From positions 384,082 through 448,081 of the forward strand of contig JXTB01000342.1 of the NCBI GenBank assembly GCA_002914805.1: a stretch of DNA of 64,000 nucleotides. The letters run 5' to 3'. Position 1 is the first letter of the stretch. Every line of letters starts with the position of its first letter. The position numbers and the translations under genes are program-made. Below the pieces are notes generated by a model. It saw only the letters and a list, made by a program, of their open reading frames with translations. It was not told the DNA's origin and did no database searches. This document shows positions 40,487-52,712 of the stretch, in pieces. This DNA is from Parasponia andersonii (Eukaryota; Streptophyta; Magnoliopsida; Rosales; Cannabaceae).

Positions 40487-41008
40487 CTTAGAACAGGGAG
40501 CTTTTTGAATCTCAATCCCAGGATCGAGTACCTTATTCCATCATGACTTACTCCACAAATCACGGGCCGAGATTATTGTGATCTCCCTTAAAACATCAAG
40601 GCCTGTTTTCCGCTGTCCCCTACCACTCCAGCTTATCGGGAGTGAGATTTTGACAAGCCGTCGATCTGTCAGGGCGGCTCACTCAGTACGCGCACCTATC
40701 CAAGATCACATTAAATGCTCTGTCTGGGTCTGGAGAGATGAGCTGCTTCTCACGGTTTTCTAATGGAAGACCCTTGAGGCCCCCGACCCCCAGTTGTCAA
40801 GGTAATAATCGGATTGGGCCGAATCCACCTAGGGTCTGGGGTGGGCTCGGCCCTGGCCTCGGATAACCCATGGGCCTATGCAGCACCCCGTGCGACTCGC
40901 GTAGTTTTTAATCGGTCACTCTGAACACATGTTGGACGATGTGTCCCCTTGTGACCGATCCTGCCATTCAACTGCCTACGTGGTATGCGATTTAAGATCG
41001 GAACCACA
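40205..41008 (-). repeat. 5' LTR of the Tat-like derivative
   Basis: An 804-bp repeat starting TGTTGGTGCTG and ending ACCACA on the plus strand. It pairs with 38087-38889. Confidence 0.85.
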
Positions 41009-41360
41009 CTTAACTTTCTTTTATTCTATTTTGGGATTCAAATATGTGACCTCCGCATTGAAAGGAGGTATTATTACTATGATACCATACTTGCAACCAA
41101 ATTCAGGCCCTCCGTATTAACAAAATAATTAATAAAGTCTTTTAGTATATTTTAAGGGTATATACCCAGTAAGAAAAAGAAAATGATAGGCAAAACATTC
41201 GGGGAGAGAGAAAATATTTAAAAATTGGATATTGGCGTGAATAAGCAGCAGCAACAGCGGTGAGAAAGAGAAGAAGAAAGTCTACGACTCTATAGCCGTT
41301 TGGGCCGCAAACTTTTGCTAAATTCTCGAAGCTCGGCCGTACGTGACGAAGAAGACCGCC
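41009..41360. other. 5' flank of the phosphoribosyltransferase-like gene
   Basis: No gene is seen. About 41030-41110 has a degraded tRNA/SINE-like look (GATTCAAATATGTGACCTCC) but no complete promoter boxes. The rest should hold the promoter and leader of the next gene. Confidence 0.45.
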
Positions 41361-44300
41361 ATGAATGCGCTTCTCGATCCACAACAACTCTCTTCCATCT
41401 CTCTCTCTTCTTCGATTTCCACCGCAAAATCCCGAAACTGGTCTCGCTCTCCACACATCGGAACACTACTCAAGCTCCCAGCGACGAATCTCGACCGTCG
41501 GATTGGAGGAAGAAGAAGGAGATGCTTGACCACGAGAGCCGTATTGGACGCGGCCACGATCGACCAGCTGGGGCTCTCGGAATCGGATATTCGGAACCCT
41601 GGCGTTTCTTCTTCGTATCGGAGCTCCGAGTTGCCGAAGCCCAACCAGACGGTGCTTGATGCTCAAGCTAGGGTTTGTACCGGACCCACTCAGACTAGGC
41701 AGCTCAGCGAGGAACAGACTTCTAAGGTTCTCGATACCATTTTGAAATCTGGTAACTCTTTGGTTTACAAGCATAATTGGGTATAGAAATTTACATTTTT
41801 TTTTTCTAATTTTATTTTGCTTTTCTTTTTTTTTTTTTTTTCCTCCGTGAATTTTAAGCTCGGGGTGAGCTGAAAGATGAGGAGGAAGTGTCAAAGGCAC
41901 AATTGGGTGCTTTTTTCGCTGGAATGACGATCCGGGCGAATGCGTTTCCAGAGCCAACCCAGTGGAGTGAAGGTGAAAGGAGAGCCATGAACGCGTATTG
42001 GCCATTACTTGTTCGAGTACTGCCGCCTGATGTGGTCTTCATTGCTGATCCAGAAGGGTCGATAATGGGGGGTGGGAGCTCAATTGGGCCTCAGTTTGTT
42101 GGCAATTGTAGTAGCGAAATGAGATTGGTTGGTGCTCTCAGAGAAGTTTTGGCTGGTGGGCACCTTGGGTTTGACGAAGTTCAAGGTGTTTTGAGGGATG
42201 TTCTTCCTTTGATCCCCACTGGAGTAAGTGAATCATTGCTTTCGGCATTTTTGATTGGACAGCGTATGAACAGAGAAACCGACCGCGAATTAAAGGCATA
42301 CTGCCTTGCATTTGATGATGAACTTGGTATATCTTTGTGTTTTTTGAAGGGTTTTTTTTTCGGTATTTATCAATTTGTGTATTATATCGGATTGTGGTGT
42401 TTCCTGGGGTTAAGTTGTTTGTTTACTGATTGGTAGGCCCTCCACCAGTTGCTGATGTTAGATCATTGACTCATTATGGAGAACCTTATGATGGAAATAC
42501 TCGTTACTTTAGGAGCACGTTGTTTGTCGCTGCAGTTCGATCCTGTTATGGAGAATCTTGCCTGCTTCACGGTGTAGAGTGGATGCCGCCTAAGGTCAGC
42601 TTTTGGTTTGTATGGACGACTTTTGTCTTTGTTCTCTGTGGTTTTCATAACTGAACATTGCAATAGCTTGTTGCCTGTTGGTGCCATTGCCACCAAGGCA
42701 TTTCATCTGCCAAGAGATAAAGGCCATTTTCAATTGCCACGTTGGCTTTCTCCTGCTAAAAAACATTGCCGTTATGATAGATTTTCTCTGCATGTTTGAA
42801 GTGAAGTTGTGTTTCTGATATAACATATATCTGTTAGAGTGATATGTATTACTTGAACAAAACTGAACTCTACCAAAGTAGAGAAGGAAGTTATCCTTTT
42901 CCCAGTGTATGAAAAAACTCTTCTTGTTTGGCAGGGAGGAGTTAATGAAGAACAAATGCTGCAGTTTATGGGAGCTAATACGAACTTATCCCCATTGCAG
43001 GCAAAAGAACTTATTGAGGTCAATTTGGCTCCGCATATATCTTTGCAATGCCTCTCTTTCCTATTGTTTCTATTTGATCCATATTTGTTTTATTTTTTCG
43101 TAATTGTTTAAAGTCCTCGAACTTGTTATTTCAGGACACCGAGGTTGGTTTTGCTTACGTAAGTCAACGTGAAGCTCGGCCGCCTCTGTATGAATATCTA
43201 GCCAAATATCTTTTATTAGCTTCCTCTTTGCACTACCTATGTGTGGAGACATTTTCCTTTTACCCTCCTTTATATCTTTACTTTTTTAATTCTATTTTTA
43301 TTTCAAGTGAAAAATGTAGACAACTTTCAGCAAACAATTTTGTGAGATAGTTCCATATGCACATGCAAGGTTGTTGATTCTAAAATAAGACTGAACAGCA
43401 TTTGAACAAATTTGAATATTGCATTCCATCTTCAAATATGTTTATGATTTTCTTCTATGATTCCTTGATCTAAAGTGGCAATTTCGATTTTATCTTCTGA
43501 AAGAAAAGGTATTAGATTGGGCAGGATCTTGGTAGAAGAATTATGATTATCTTGTGAAATTTCTTTAATGCATGGACATTGTCTGCAGTTTTATCCTTGT
43601 GAAGACAATGACACTATTTCTATAACTTGTGCAGATATTCATTGATTAGGTTGAGGGAACACATAAAAAAGCGCCCCCCACTGGCAACAACTGAAAAGGT
43701 TCAGCAATATGTGAAGGTGAGCCACATATTATATGGTTTCAGAGTTTATAGTCTGCAGCTGATCCTTTGCTGTTTTATGACTTAAAATAAAATGTTTAAA
43801 TGGCAAATTAGTATTTAACTTTATGAGGCCCAAAAGAAGGTAGACAAGGGATTGATATAACAGAGCATCATTTTTTCTCCAAAGGCACAGGGAAAGGAAG
43901 CAATTGTTGCTGGATTTTATCATGAAGGTTACGAGGGGCCACTTCTAATGCTTATGAAAAGAAGAGACGTACATGCAGGCTTAGTGGTGAAGGTCGGTTT
44001 CATTTCTAAAGTAGACAAGATCTTTCATTAGAGAGAACCTTCCGCTGACATTCTATCTTAAATTTAAAAATGTCTATCAATTGATCTAAACGATTGACTA
44101 TGAAAATCTGACTGTGTGGTTACTATAGGGTGAGGAAGGGGCCCTGTCAATGACAACAAGATTGCGATCAGTAAATTCATCGAAAGGACTTCCTGTAAAT
44201 TACTGTTCTGGATTCCGCGCTTTGAGCAGAGAATCTTCTTATGAAGTTGATGGTTGATCTTTAAGACAGTTTCTCTTTGTTGATTTTCATATTTCGATAG

Positions 44301-44848
44301 TTCCTTGAATAAATTTCAGCAGTTTGTGTTGAGTTTTATTAGCACAAAGTTAGACGATTGAGATTGCTGCGCCATTCTTTTATCTTTTCACATTGAAATA
44401 CCTGAGATTTTGGTATGCAGGTGTCTCGCGTCAAAGTTTTAGTCTTGAGGTTAATGCCAAGGACTACGGTTTTGAGCCCACTGACACACCAAGAACTGAT
44501 AGATCGGTAGAGTTTTCTAGACCTTTTGTGGCTAATTTTCTCTCCCATCTGCTTGGCCTTCATTGTTCGATAATTGGAATCTCAACCTTTGACAAGTCGT
44601 TACATTTTATGCAAGTTCAGGTTACGAAGAATATAGGGTTGGGTTTGGACGCTCTTCACGGTAAAAAAGGACCGGCTTATGATCGAATCGTTTTAAATGC
44701 TGGAATGGTTGATCACTTGCTGGGATGTGATGGTGCTGAAGACGTATCTTTTGCTCTGGATAGAGCAAGAGAGGCCATTGACAGTGGCAAGGCTCTGAAA
44801 AGGCTCTTAAATTACATAAAGAACTCGAACAAAGTCAGGCAAAAGTAG
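41361..44848 (+). CDS. Anthranilate phosphoribosyltransferase-like protein, plastid type
   Basis: It belongs to the nucleoside phosphorylase/TrpD fold family, as an At1g70570-type protein. Ten exons join in phase: 41361-41751, 41859-42326, 42437-42594, 42935-43018, 43135-43187, 43635-43716, 43885-43992, 44129-44252, 44421-44506, 44621-44848, giving 593 residues. The Ser/Arg-rich first 55 residues look like a chloroplast transit peptide. The alpha-helical N-domain (QLGAFFAGMTIRANAF) and the VVKGEEGALS element near residue 460 are TrpD-like. However, the PRPP-binding GTGGD motif and the K-H-G-N-R/S loop of true TrpD enzymes are replaced (GEPYDGNTR; LLHGVEWMPPKGG), so activity with anthranilate is not assured. 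I chose the first in-frame ATG at 41361. It converges with PRS3, 628 bp apart. No breaks are seen. Confidence 0.87.
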
Positions 44849-45476
44849 GTCAAGCTAATGCTTTTTTTGAATACTGCACTAATACTATATTATACTCTTG
44901 GTTTTACATAAACGAGTCAAATTATGATTTAGGAGTAGGGGAGGGGAATGTACCGAGGGCTTGTACCTCTTTTCCTTTGCATTTGTTTGTTGGTCTTTCT
45001 CTTGCCTCTTTTTTGGTGATTAACAGAGTTAGGTGGTCTTTGTTGTTTAATTCTTTTAAGTCATTTCCGCTGTCACATGGTTTTGGTTAATGTAATAAAA
45101 ACCATCCCTTCATGATAGACACTACTGTGAAAAGATTGTTCGGTATCTTAATAATATAGAGAAAGCACAAGTGGACGTCTTTTGCTCTTAACCACATGTT
45201 TGAGAATTTGTGTAAGTTGGAAAGAGCATAAAGGCATCTGAAAGTCGTAGAGTGACTCAAAGAACTCTCATCAGATTTGATTTTATTCTCCGATAGCAGT
45301 ACTTATAAGAAAAATAAATAAAGAAAAGAAAAACTCGGAGAAAATCTATGCTGCCGCATGATTGTCACAAATTCTCTATGGCTGGTGATTTAACATACTC
45401 TATGATGGTAACGTAAGAGAAAAAGAAGAAACGAAAGACTAAATACCCAATTTCCCTATATGCTGCGAGGGTTATT
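44849..45476. other. Spacer between convergent PRT-like and PRS3 genes
   Basis: It holds the two 3' UTRs, including a possible polyadenylation region near 45091 (TAATGTAATAAAAACC). Nothing else is seen. Confidence 0.5.
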
Positions 45477-48400
45477 TTATATTTGAAGAGTAGCCGCTAT
45501 GGAACCAGCGAGGCTAAGAACCTCAAACGGTGCCTTGTACATCACCTGTTGAACCGTCAATGGGCACGAGTCTGTAATCCAGAAGTAGGTCAGCCCATTC
45601 TCAGGGTGCCCTGCGCCAAGCATGGATCCCAAAAAAGGGAATTAAAACTTATACTCGGGCATAATCTAGTTTATATGTATGCCTAACAAATGTGAACAAA
45701 TTTACTCGAAGAAAATAAACCAAAACAAAACAAAATGTGAACAAATCAAATTATTTCGCTTATCAATTTTCTTCCTTAATTATGTTTGGAAAGCTATCTA
45801 GTCTAAGTTCTATGCTTTTTCTTTTAGAATATAGGGGGAAAAATGTTTAGTAGATGACCTATATTAAATAAAAGCGTGCTTCTAAATTGCGATAAATTTA
45901 TAATGCAGATTCGTAATGAAACGACATGACGTTTCTAGTAAAACAAAATATGTCGCTGTTAATAGAAGACGGCTTGAACTATGACGACATCACAAAACAC
46001 GACAAACATTAGCAGAAAACGACATCCGGCATGTACGTGGGGAGAGAGAAGAGGGGGGGGGGGGACGGCAAACCCTTTTTTACAAAAACGACATGATTCC
46101 TGAGACGCCTAAAAAATTAAGTTAAAAAAAAAATTATACAGCACCACACCATATAGACCTTCAACGACATCAAATTTAGACATAAAAACTAAAAAGAGCA
46201 TGTGGTTCATTTAACCGACAAAAAATAACTTCGACAAAAAATAAAAATAACTTGGATAAGAACACTTCTACGCTTTGTATTTTGATACTTTGTTCAAAAA
46301 TATATCTTATATTTTAGTTACTATCAACACTAATCTTTATATTTAAAATTTGTTAGAAATTTATACGACACCAATTTAGAACAGTTAATTTACCAATATG
46401 TCATTTGAAAAATTCAATAAACCATATAAAATTTGTTCTAATAATAAGTTTATTAAATTATCTTTGTAAATTAACTACTCTAAATTAGTTTTAGTATATA
46501 AATTTGTAACAAACATTAAATCTAAAAATCAACATTAATAACAACTAAAAACACAAAATATAAACTGAATAAAATATCAAAATACAAGATATAAAAATGA
46601 TATTATCCCAAAAAACTTTTAACACAAAACTACATGACAAGTGCAAGTCGTTCAAATGTAAACTAGAAACCCATGAACATTTTTTCCAGCCATAAAATAT
46701 CGTGTTTTTATACAGAAGATAGCAACGTTTTAGGGGACAAACATTATGTCGTTTCCATCTAAATGAAGTAATATTTTGATATAAACATTTAAAACCAAAT
46801 CATTTACATCCGTAAACAACGGAAAACTTCCCACAAAAACATTTAAACGACTTTGATAGAACTAAACAACATATCTATTCTAAGTAAATGACAGCAAAGT
46901 TTAAGACAAATACATCAGCCTTTTGTATAAGTTAAAAGACAATAAAACGTTAAACTAACATTCTGGTTTTTCATCTAAGAAAAAAAGTGCTTTATATTAA
47001 GAAAAGAAAACGGGAAAGAATCAACATGACGTCTTTTCACTTGAAAGACAGCAATCTTTTAAAATAAAAGGCTGCATGTCAGGGAACCATTTGCCAAAGC
47101 TATATGAGGTTGTACAAAAATATTAAATCGTGTCCCCAGATGCCAACAATGACGTTGCAACACAAAGCAACTTAAGATTTGATACATGTTATGTTGATTT
47201 AGAATAAACTGAGGTCAAAATCTCTCTTACAGTAGAATAACAAAAATTTAACGAATATCATCTAACAATAAGGTCTTTTTAGGCAAAAAATTAAATAGCA
47301 TATTGTGGAGAAATCTGAACAAGGACCGAATGAGAAAACATGTGTGTGCAAAAAGTGAAATATACAATCTAGAGTCTGAAATACCTTCACTATCATGTTC
47401 AAAGCGTTCCCATGAACTATTAGGAAAAATCCCATGCGTAACATATGCACTGATTTTTGCTGCTCCATGGGCGGCTAATACTTTCTAGAAGAAATAAGAA
47501 AATAAGAAAAGCAAACAATCTTTCAGTAAAATAAAAACAGGTCAATGGAGAAGAGAGAGGAATTATACATATATAACGCAACAAAAACCAGAGAATGAAA
47601 TACGGAAGAAGAATAAGAAAAGCGGAATACTATCCATGGACCGGTTGTTTAGTTAAACCCTCTGACTTTATATTTCATTGGAGTGGAGTGCTTTAGTGCC
47701 CACGTTCCTCAAGATATTCCTCTTCTCCTTGGATGTCAGACAGACATGCTTGACTCAGTAGGTTAGTTGTTTTTTCTTCCTCATGTAGAGAAAGATGCGG
47801 GAAACAAAAGAAGAGGAAAGATGCAACACGTTAAATCCACCTTTGTGAGACCGTTTAAGGCAAACCTCCATTGATGGACAAGTAGAATACTTCTCCAACA
47901 TTCTTATGTTAAGTAATTTCTACAATCTAAAGCCATACAAAAGAAAAAGGTACGAGAAAAATTATCAGACTTATCCCAAGGTATACATAAGCCTCCCTAG
48001 AAATTTTACTCTGTCCCAGACATGCCTGTTTTCAAAAGAGGATAGGGTCCATTTCTATAATTATGCGAATTTTAATGTAATAAGAATGATTATAATGAAA
48101 AAGGTGTCGTGCAAAGGTTTGCATACCTGGCATTCAATCAGGGTACCACCTGATTGAACCAAATCGTCAACTATCACAACATGCCGTCCACTGGGATCTC
48201 CCTCTTTAATACGAACAATTCGTTGGTCACCTTCCCGAACTTTAGCACAAACTATCTGAATATCGATTGTAAGACAGATCATGCAGTCAGGAAAGACATA
48301 TAACCAAAAAATTCTATACTCACTGATGATGTAAAACCAATGAATTTAAGATCGGGCATAACGAATCACAAGCAAAAACAAAAGAAGAAGAAGAAGATGA

Positions 48401-50451
48401 TGAGAGCATACTCAATTGTTTGTGCTGGCAAATAATTGGCAACCCCACCTATGAGAAATTTAAAATAAATAAATGTTTATGATTTGACATTTAAATACCG
48501 TTGGGAAATGCTGCAGCTGCTTATGAAATCTTTTCCATGCTCCATCGTCAGGAAAAGCAATGGATATCTGATAAGTGAGAATCAGCATAGAGCATCAGAG
48601 AGTAGAGACATTTTGAATTCTACTACTTATCAAATCTTATCTCCAGGTTTCCACAAGATTTAAATTCTTTTTACTTCACATACAAAGTTACCAAAAAGAA
48701 TTCACTCACAGAGAATTGTAACATGCAACTATGATAACTTGACACTATTTTTTCTTTAGAAATATTGATAAGATACATTACAAGGACTTGAACCGTGCAC
48801 CACTCACTAACACACACTCACCCACCCACCCAACCACTTGAACTAGCACTAGGTAGCGATAACGTAGACACTTTGTATTCACCAAAATCTCCAGGTTACT
48901 TAAAGTACAAACTTCAACAAGATCCAACTGATTTTACTTCTTGAACAAATATTGCTAGTTTAAAGTGGCTTGATTCCTAGTTTAAAGACCCAAATCAAAT
49001 CTACTTCGTCACCCAAATTCTCAGATTTTTCTCAAGCACCACATCCGCAACTAGGTAACCAAGAAAGCCTTGCAAACAACCAGAACATATCCCATTAATC
49101 ATAAAATTGTTACACTAACAGGAAAGGAGCATTTCAGATATTGAATGGTATAAGTTCAAAACCTTATACCGCCCATCCAATTGAAAAAATACTTACATTG
49201 TGAGAATCAGGGAGCTCTTGAAGCCTATTTTTAAGAAGAGGTATTCCACTCTCGAAGCATGGTAAAATATTGTCCCCAAAGTAGAATCTCTCCTGGGACG
49301 AAGAATGCAAGGAAAGCCTAATGGTGAGACAATTGGCCAAGAAAATGCATCTAAAAAGCCAAAGAAAATAACCCATAAAACATATTGTTCATAAATTCAT
49401 AACAAGGGTAACCACGAACCTGCAAGGCATGGATGTCGAAGGTCACTAAACTAGTAGGTCCACCTCTTGAAATTGGTATATTTGATAAGGTCCTAGCCAG
49501 AGTGAAGGCCGTTGCAACATCTCCTTCGTCCTCCATACGCTCGGAAGTTCCCGTTGGAAAAAACGGAAGGACCAATGTGAACGAGGAGATGAACAACTTG
49601 GGCAAAGCATAAATTACAGAAAGTTGCTCAAAAATGACTCCAGGGGAACTAAATGAGGCCAAAAAGGCCACATGTTGCCCACGAATGCCATGAGCATTGG
49701 GAATGAATATATTGGGGAACCCATCATCGAATTTCCTAAAATTCACAAATTTCATCGAATAATGTCACATTAAGAACCAAAAAAAAAATCTGAACTTTAT
49801 ATCGTCACTGAAACATAAAGAAGCCCACCCAAAAAAAAAAAAAAAAGTTCTCTAAGATATAGATACACTATTACATCACATTCAATCAGGGACCCTCTTG
49901 GACCCACGAAACAAAATCATGTAGTTTTCTGTCAAATCAAAACCCATCTCAGAAAAGTGTCTCACACCATATCAAAACTCGAAAAACCCATTTGGGACTC
50001 GCAATTTCTTGAAATGAATAAGCAATTGGAATGGGAACCGCTGTTACCTCCAGGCGATAGAACGAAGCTCGATGGCGTCGGAATGCGAAGCGACTCGCTC
50101 GGCGAGCGCCTTGGTCTCTGCGCAGTAAAAGAGGCAGACCCTCTTGGCCGTCTTGGCAGCGGAGGTTGAAGCCGCCATGGGAAGCGATGAAGGAGAATGA
50201 GGCGAAGAGGTCTGGACGAAGCGGAAGCGATCGGCGTCAATGGTCCAATTCTGAGAATTCTCGAAGCTCTTGATCTCGCTCCTGACCTGGATGATGGTCC
50301 TCTTCTCCTTCAAGCTGGAGCCACTGGCAGCAGATGAAGATTTGGGAAGAGGGAGAGAGAGAAAGGAAGGCGTAGAGGATTTGAGCGCGTGAGAGCACGC
50401 GGAGTTCTGGTTCGACAACGGAAGAGCTCGAATGGCCGCCGCCTTCGCCAT
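45477..50451 (-). CDS. PRS3: Ribose-phosphate pyrophosphokinase 3 (PRPP synthetase), organellar
   Basis: It makes PRPP from ribose 5-phosphate and ATP for nucleotide, His and Trp synthesis. Seven exons join in phase: 50048-50451, 49420-49735, 49197-49292, 48499-48567, 48127-48255, 47385-47484, 45477-45610, giving 415 residues. Marks are [68 protein letters not shown] and the PRPP-binding loop [14 protein letters not shown]. This wording is that of plant class II (phosphate-independent) PRS3/PRS4. The Ser/Ala-rich N-terminus of about 90 residues before KRVCLFYC looks like a plastid or mitochondrial targeting sequence and favours PRS3. A second in-frame Met just before [13 protein letters not shown] (about 50178) could give a cytosolic form. 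Intron 6 (45611-47384) is long and carries repeat-like DNA. Confidence 0.92.
45900..47100. repeat. Repeat-like DNA in PRS3 intron 6
   Basis: The intron holds many scattered copies of short motifs of the ACGACA/TGTCGT type (for example near 45917, 45980, 46010, 46086, 46163, 46748) and ACGTC-like variants. A G10 run lies near 46055. This looks like the subterminal repeat region of a DNA transposon, but no terminal inverted repeats or target duplication were found. Confidence 0.4.
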
Positions 50452-50643
50452 ATATTGGTCCGACCACCGCGACACGGAGACAGCGCCGTGTCAAGTCTGT
50501 TTTTCTAACCGACTCAAGTCTCAAGTCTCAATCAACTTAAATAGTTCTGTTTCCATTTCCAGTGCCAACTGCCCACGTTTTACCACACCACGAAACGATC
50601 GTCTTCTTTGCCTTCCCAAAATGCCCCTCCTCATCTTTAGCCT

Positions 50644-50681
<38 letters not shown>

Positions 50682-52148
50682 AACGGAACGGCACCATTTT
50701 CGTACAATTAACATTAGTTCCTATTTGGGAATTTTGCTAAAGTGGTCCATCCATTTGACCATTTTAGAAAAAAGCTTAACATTTTAAGTTAGTAAAATAA
50801 CAGATGACATGACGATCGGTGGTTACTCTATTACACTTCCTCGAGCTACTCTACACCATTTCTCGACGTACTTGCCGAGTATTGTCGAACAGTGTTGAGT
50901 TGTACTCGACGTTGAGTATTTTAGTATTTAAAATAAGTCGATAACTCATATAACTCAAATGAGCTAATTTTGCAATATTATTATTGAAAAAGTCTAATGA
51001 CTAAAGAGACTATTTAAAATAGCAAAATATGCCGTTTTGCTAAGAACCCCATTCTATTTTATGGGAATAATACCAAAAATGTCCTATGTAAATCCCTCAA
51101 ATTAAGTGCCATGTTACATATACAGATATTTTATTCTCAAAAGTGTGACAAAAGCTTTTAAAAAAAGTGACAAAAAAAAATCTATTCTTGGACTGTTAAA
51201 GGCCATATTACATATTATGCTCTCGAGTAATTGAACGGTAAAATATTTTTGGATTAGAAAATTGACGAGTGATGTTTTTTTTTTTCGTAAACTTTTTATT
51301 TTGAAAGTGTAGGGTGTAACGTGGAGTTTAGTTTAGTCGAACGATATGTTCGATATCATTTATTTATTTCTTATATAAGCTGCAAATAATAGCTCATTTT
51401 AGCATTTCTCTTGATCTCTTGATAGTAGGAGAGATCCCAAGATTTATCTTTTAATACCAGTACATGTATAATATAAGTTATTATTGTTTAATTGATATAT
51501 TAGAATTTATTACAAATAAATTAATAATGTTCATTAATAAAATAATAACAAACGAATAAATATTAATAATTCATATACAATGTGTGATCATATTACAAAT
51601 TTGGTACAATACGTGGTAGCTAGTATTATTCGTAGGCGTAGATGATAATGCTATAGGGCAGCTAATACGATTTATTAGTAAATATTTAGGCATATATTTT
51701 TGTATAGTTTTTGTTTTTGTATATCTTAATTATTCTTTCATTCAAATAAATAAAAAACGAATGTTATACCAAACAAATTTTATGCATTTCATAATTAGTA
51801 AAAACATAAAACAAAATAAACGTCAAAAAAGATACAAGGAGAAAAGTTTTGCGGGCACATCAACGAATTGGTGCATTTACTTGCTGCACCAAAAAAACCA
51901 ACAATATTCTACTCAAAAAAAGAAAAAAAGGCCAACAATATAATGTACCAATTTGCAAATAATTTCAGGCCTGGTAGTGTTATTAATAGACAATAGAGAG
52001 TCCCCTTAAGTATGAATATATATATATATATATATATAACAATAGAGAGTCAAATATATGTTGTTTTTTTTTTCGGGAAATAAGAGAGTTACATATATAT
52101 GCGGTAGGTAAAACATTAACATTTAGTATCTATTATTGCTTGTTCTTT
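50452..52148. other. Gene-free stretch upstream of PRS3
   Basis: It contains the PRS3 promoter side, a CT microsatellite at about 50646-50680, then AT-rich DNA with a TA run near 52018-52038. No gene is seen. Confidence 0.5.
50646..50680. repeat. CT dinucleotide microsatellite
   Basis: A pure CT run of about 35 bp, some 200 bp upstream of the PRS3 start codon. CT/GA tracts are frequent in plant promoters. Confidence 0.85.
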
Positions 52149-52631
52149 TCAAGACAATTTGAGACGCTTCAAAGGAGGCAATATTGGTGGATCATCAGAC
52201 ACATGAACATTGAAATGAATCTTTTTTGAGTTCGGTATGGGAGCTGGCGGAGATGGAGATGCCTTTTTTCTTAGGCTCAAAAACTTTATTATGTCACTCT
52301 CTGAATAAGATTTTCCACCTTTAATGCAACTGGGATTAATTATCAGCATTGATCTGAATCTTCTTCCCTGGCAGCTAGAATACCCCATTATGAATTTTTC
52401 TAAGCCTTCTGTATATACAATAACACAAGATACCATACAACACTGGATAATTAAAAAAGGTTAATTGTAGAGATATATCAAACGAAATTCCAACTGGTTT
52501 TTCTGAAATGTATTGATATTATAAAGTTTGATGAGCCTTTTACCTGCTGGAATAAGTAACGCAAAACTTGTCAAGTAACAATTAACTGATACGAATAAGA
52601 CCATCATAAGTGCTATAAGAAATTTTTCCAT
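52149..52631 (-). CDS. Small secreted protein or peptide precursor, unrecognised
   Basis: I do not recognise this gene. Two exons, 52544-52631 and 52149-52408, join in phase over a 135-bp GT-AG intron and encode 115 residues. Residues 1-24 form a classic signal peptide (MEKFLIALMMVLFVSVNCYL). The mature part has two Cys (SSCQG, PSCIKGG), a basic stretch (SLRKKASPSPPAPIP) and a C-terminal end rich in Pro and Lys (PPILPPLKRLKLS). Size, signal peptide, sparse Cys and a Pro-rich block after basic residues resemble plant secreted peptide precursors, but no CLE, CEP, PIP, PSK or RALF motif is present; likeness of the Pro block to IDA-type peptides is slight. A TATA box lies 85 bp upstream. It is too short and intron-split to stand out in a simple ORF search. 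Confidence 0.62.
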
Positions 52632-52712
52632 AGAATTGCAGCTTCTTCTTTTTTTCCCCTCTTAATATGTGTTTGCCTAGTAGATTGATGTGATGAAGAT
52701 TCAGAAGTTGGA

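Larger units (their letters stand above)
38087..41008 (-). mobile_element. Tat-like LTR retrotransposon derivative lacking pol
   Basis: Two LTRs of about 803 bp (38087-38889 and 40205-41008) flank only 1315 bp. Orientation is minus: next to the right LTR the minus strand reads TGGCGCCGTCTATGGAA, the primer-site type used by Tat/Athila-related gypsy elements, and next to the left LTR it gives the purine tract AAGGAAATGGGGACAGT. The internal DNA holds a remnant that I read as the start of gag and a plus-strand (antisense) ORF region with a TATA box, but nothing of protease, RT, RNase H or integrase. It is therefore non-autonomous, best explained as an internal deletion derivative. Target duplication is not convincing (CTTGG against CTTAA). 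Confidence 0.82.

Noticed and set aside
41030-41110. tRNA- or SINE-like stretch with a B-box-like GATTCAAAT
   Set aside because: No A box at the correct distance, no cloverleaf, and no tail. It could be a SINE remnant, but the evidence is too thin.
41300-42005. Overlapping ORFs on both strands at the start of the PRT-like gene
   Set aside because: Shadows of exons 1 and 2; only the frame with in-phase splice sites and TrpD-like sequence is real.
48780-48870. CACCCACC-rich tRNA-like stretch in a PRS3 intron
   Set aside because: Looks like a degraded SINE, but neither internal promoter boxes nor ends can be shown.
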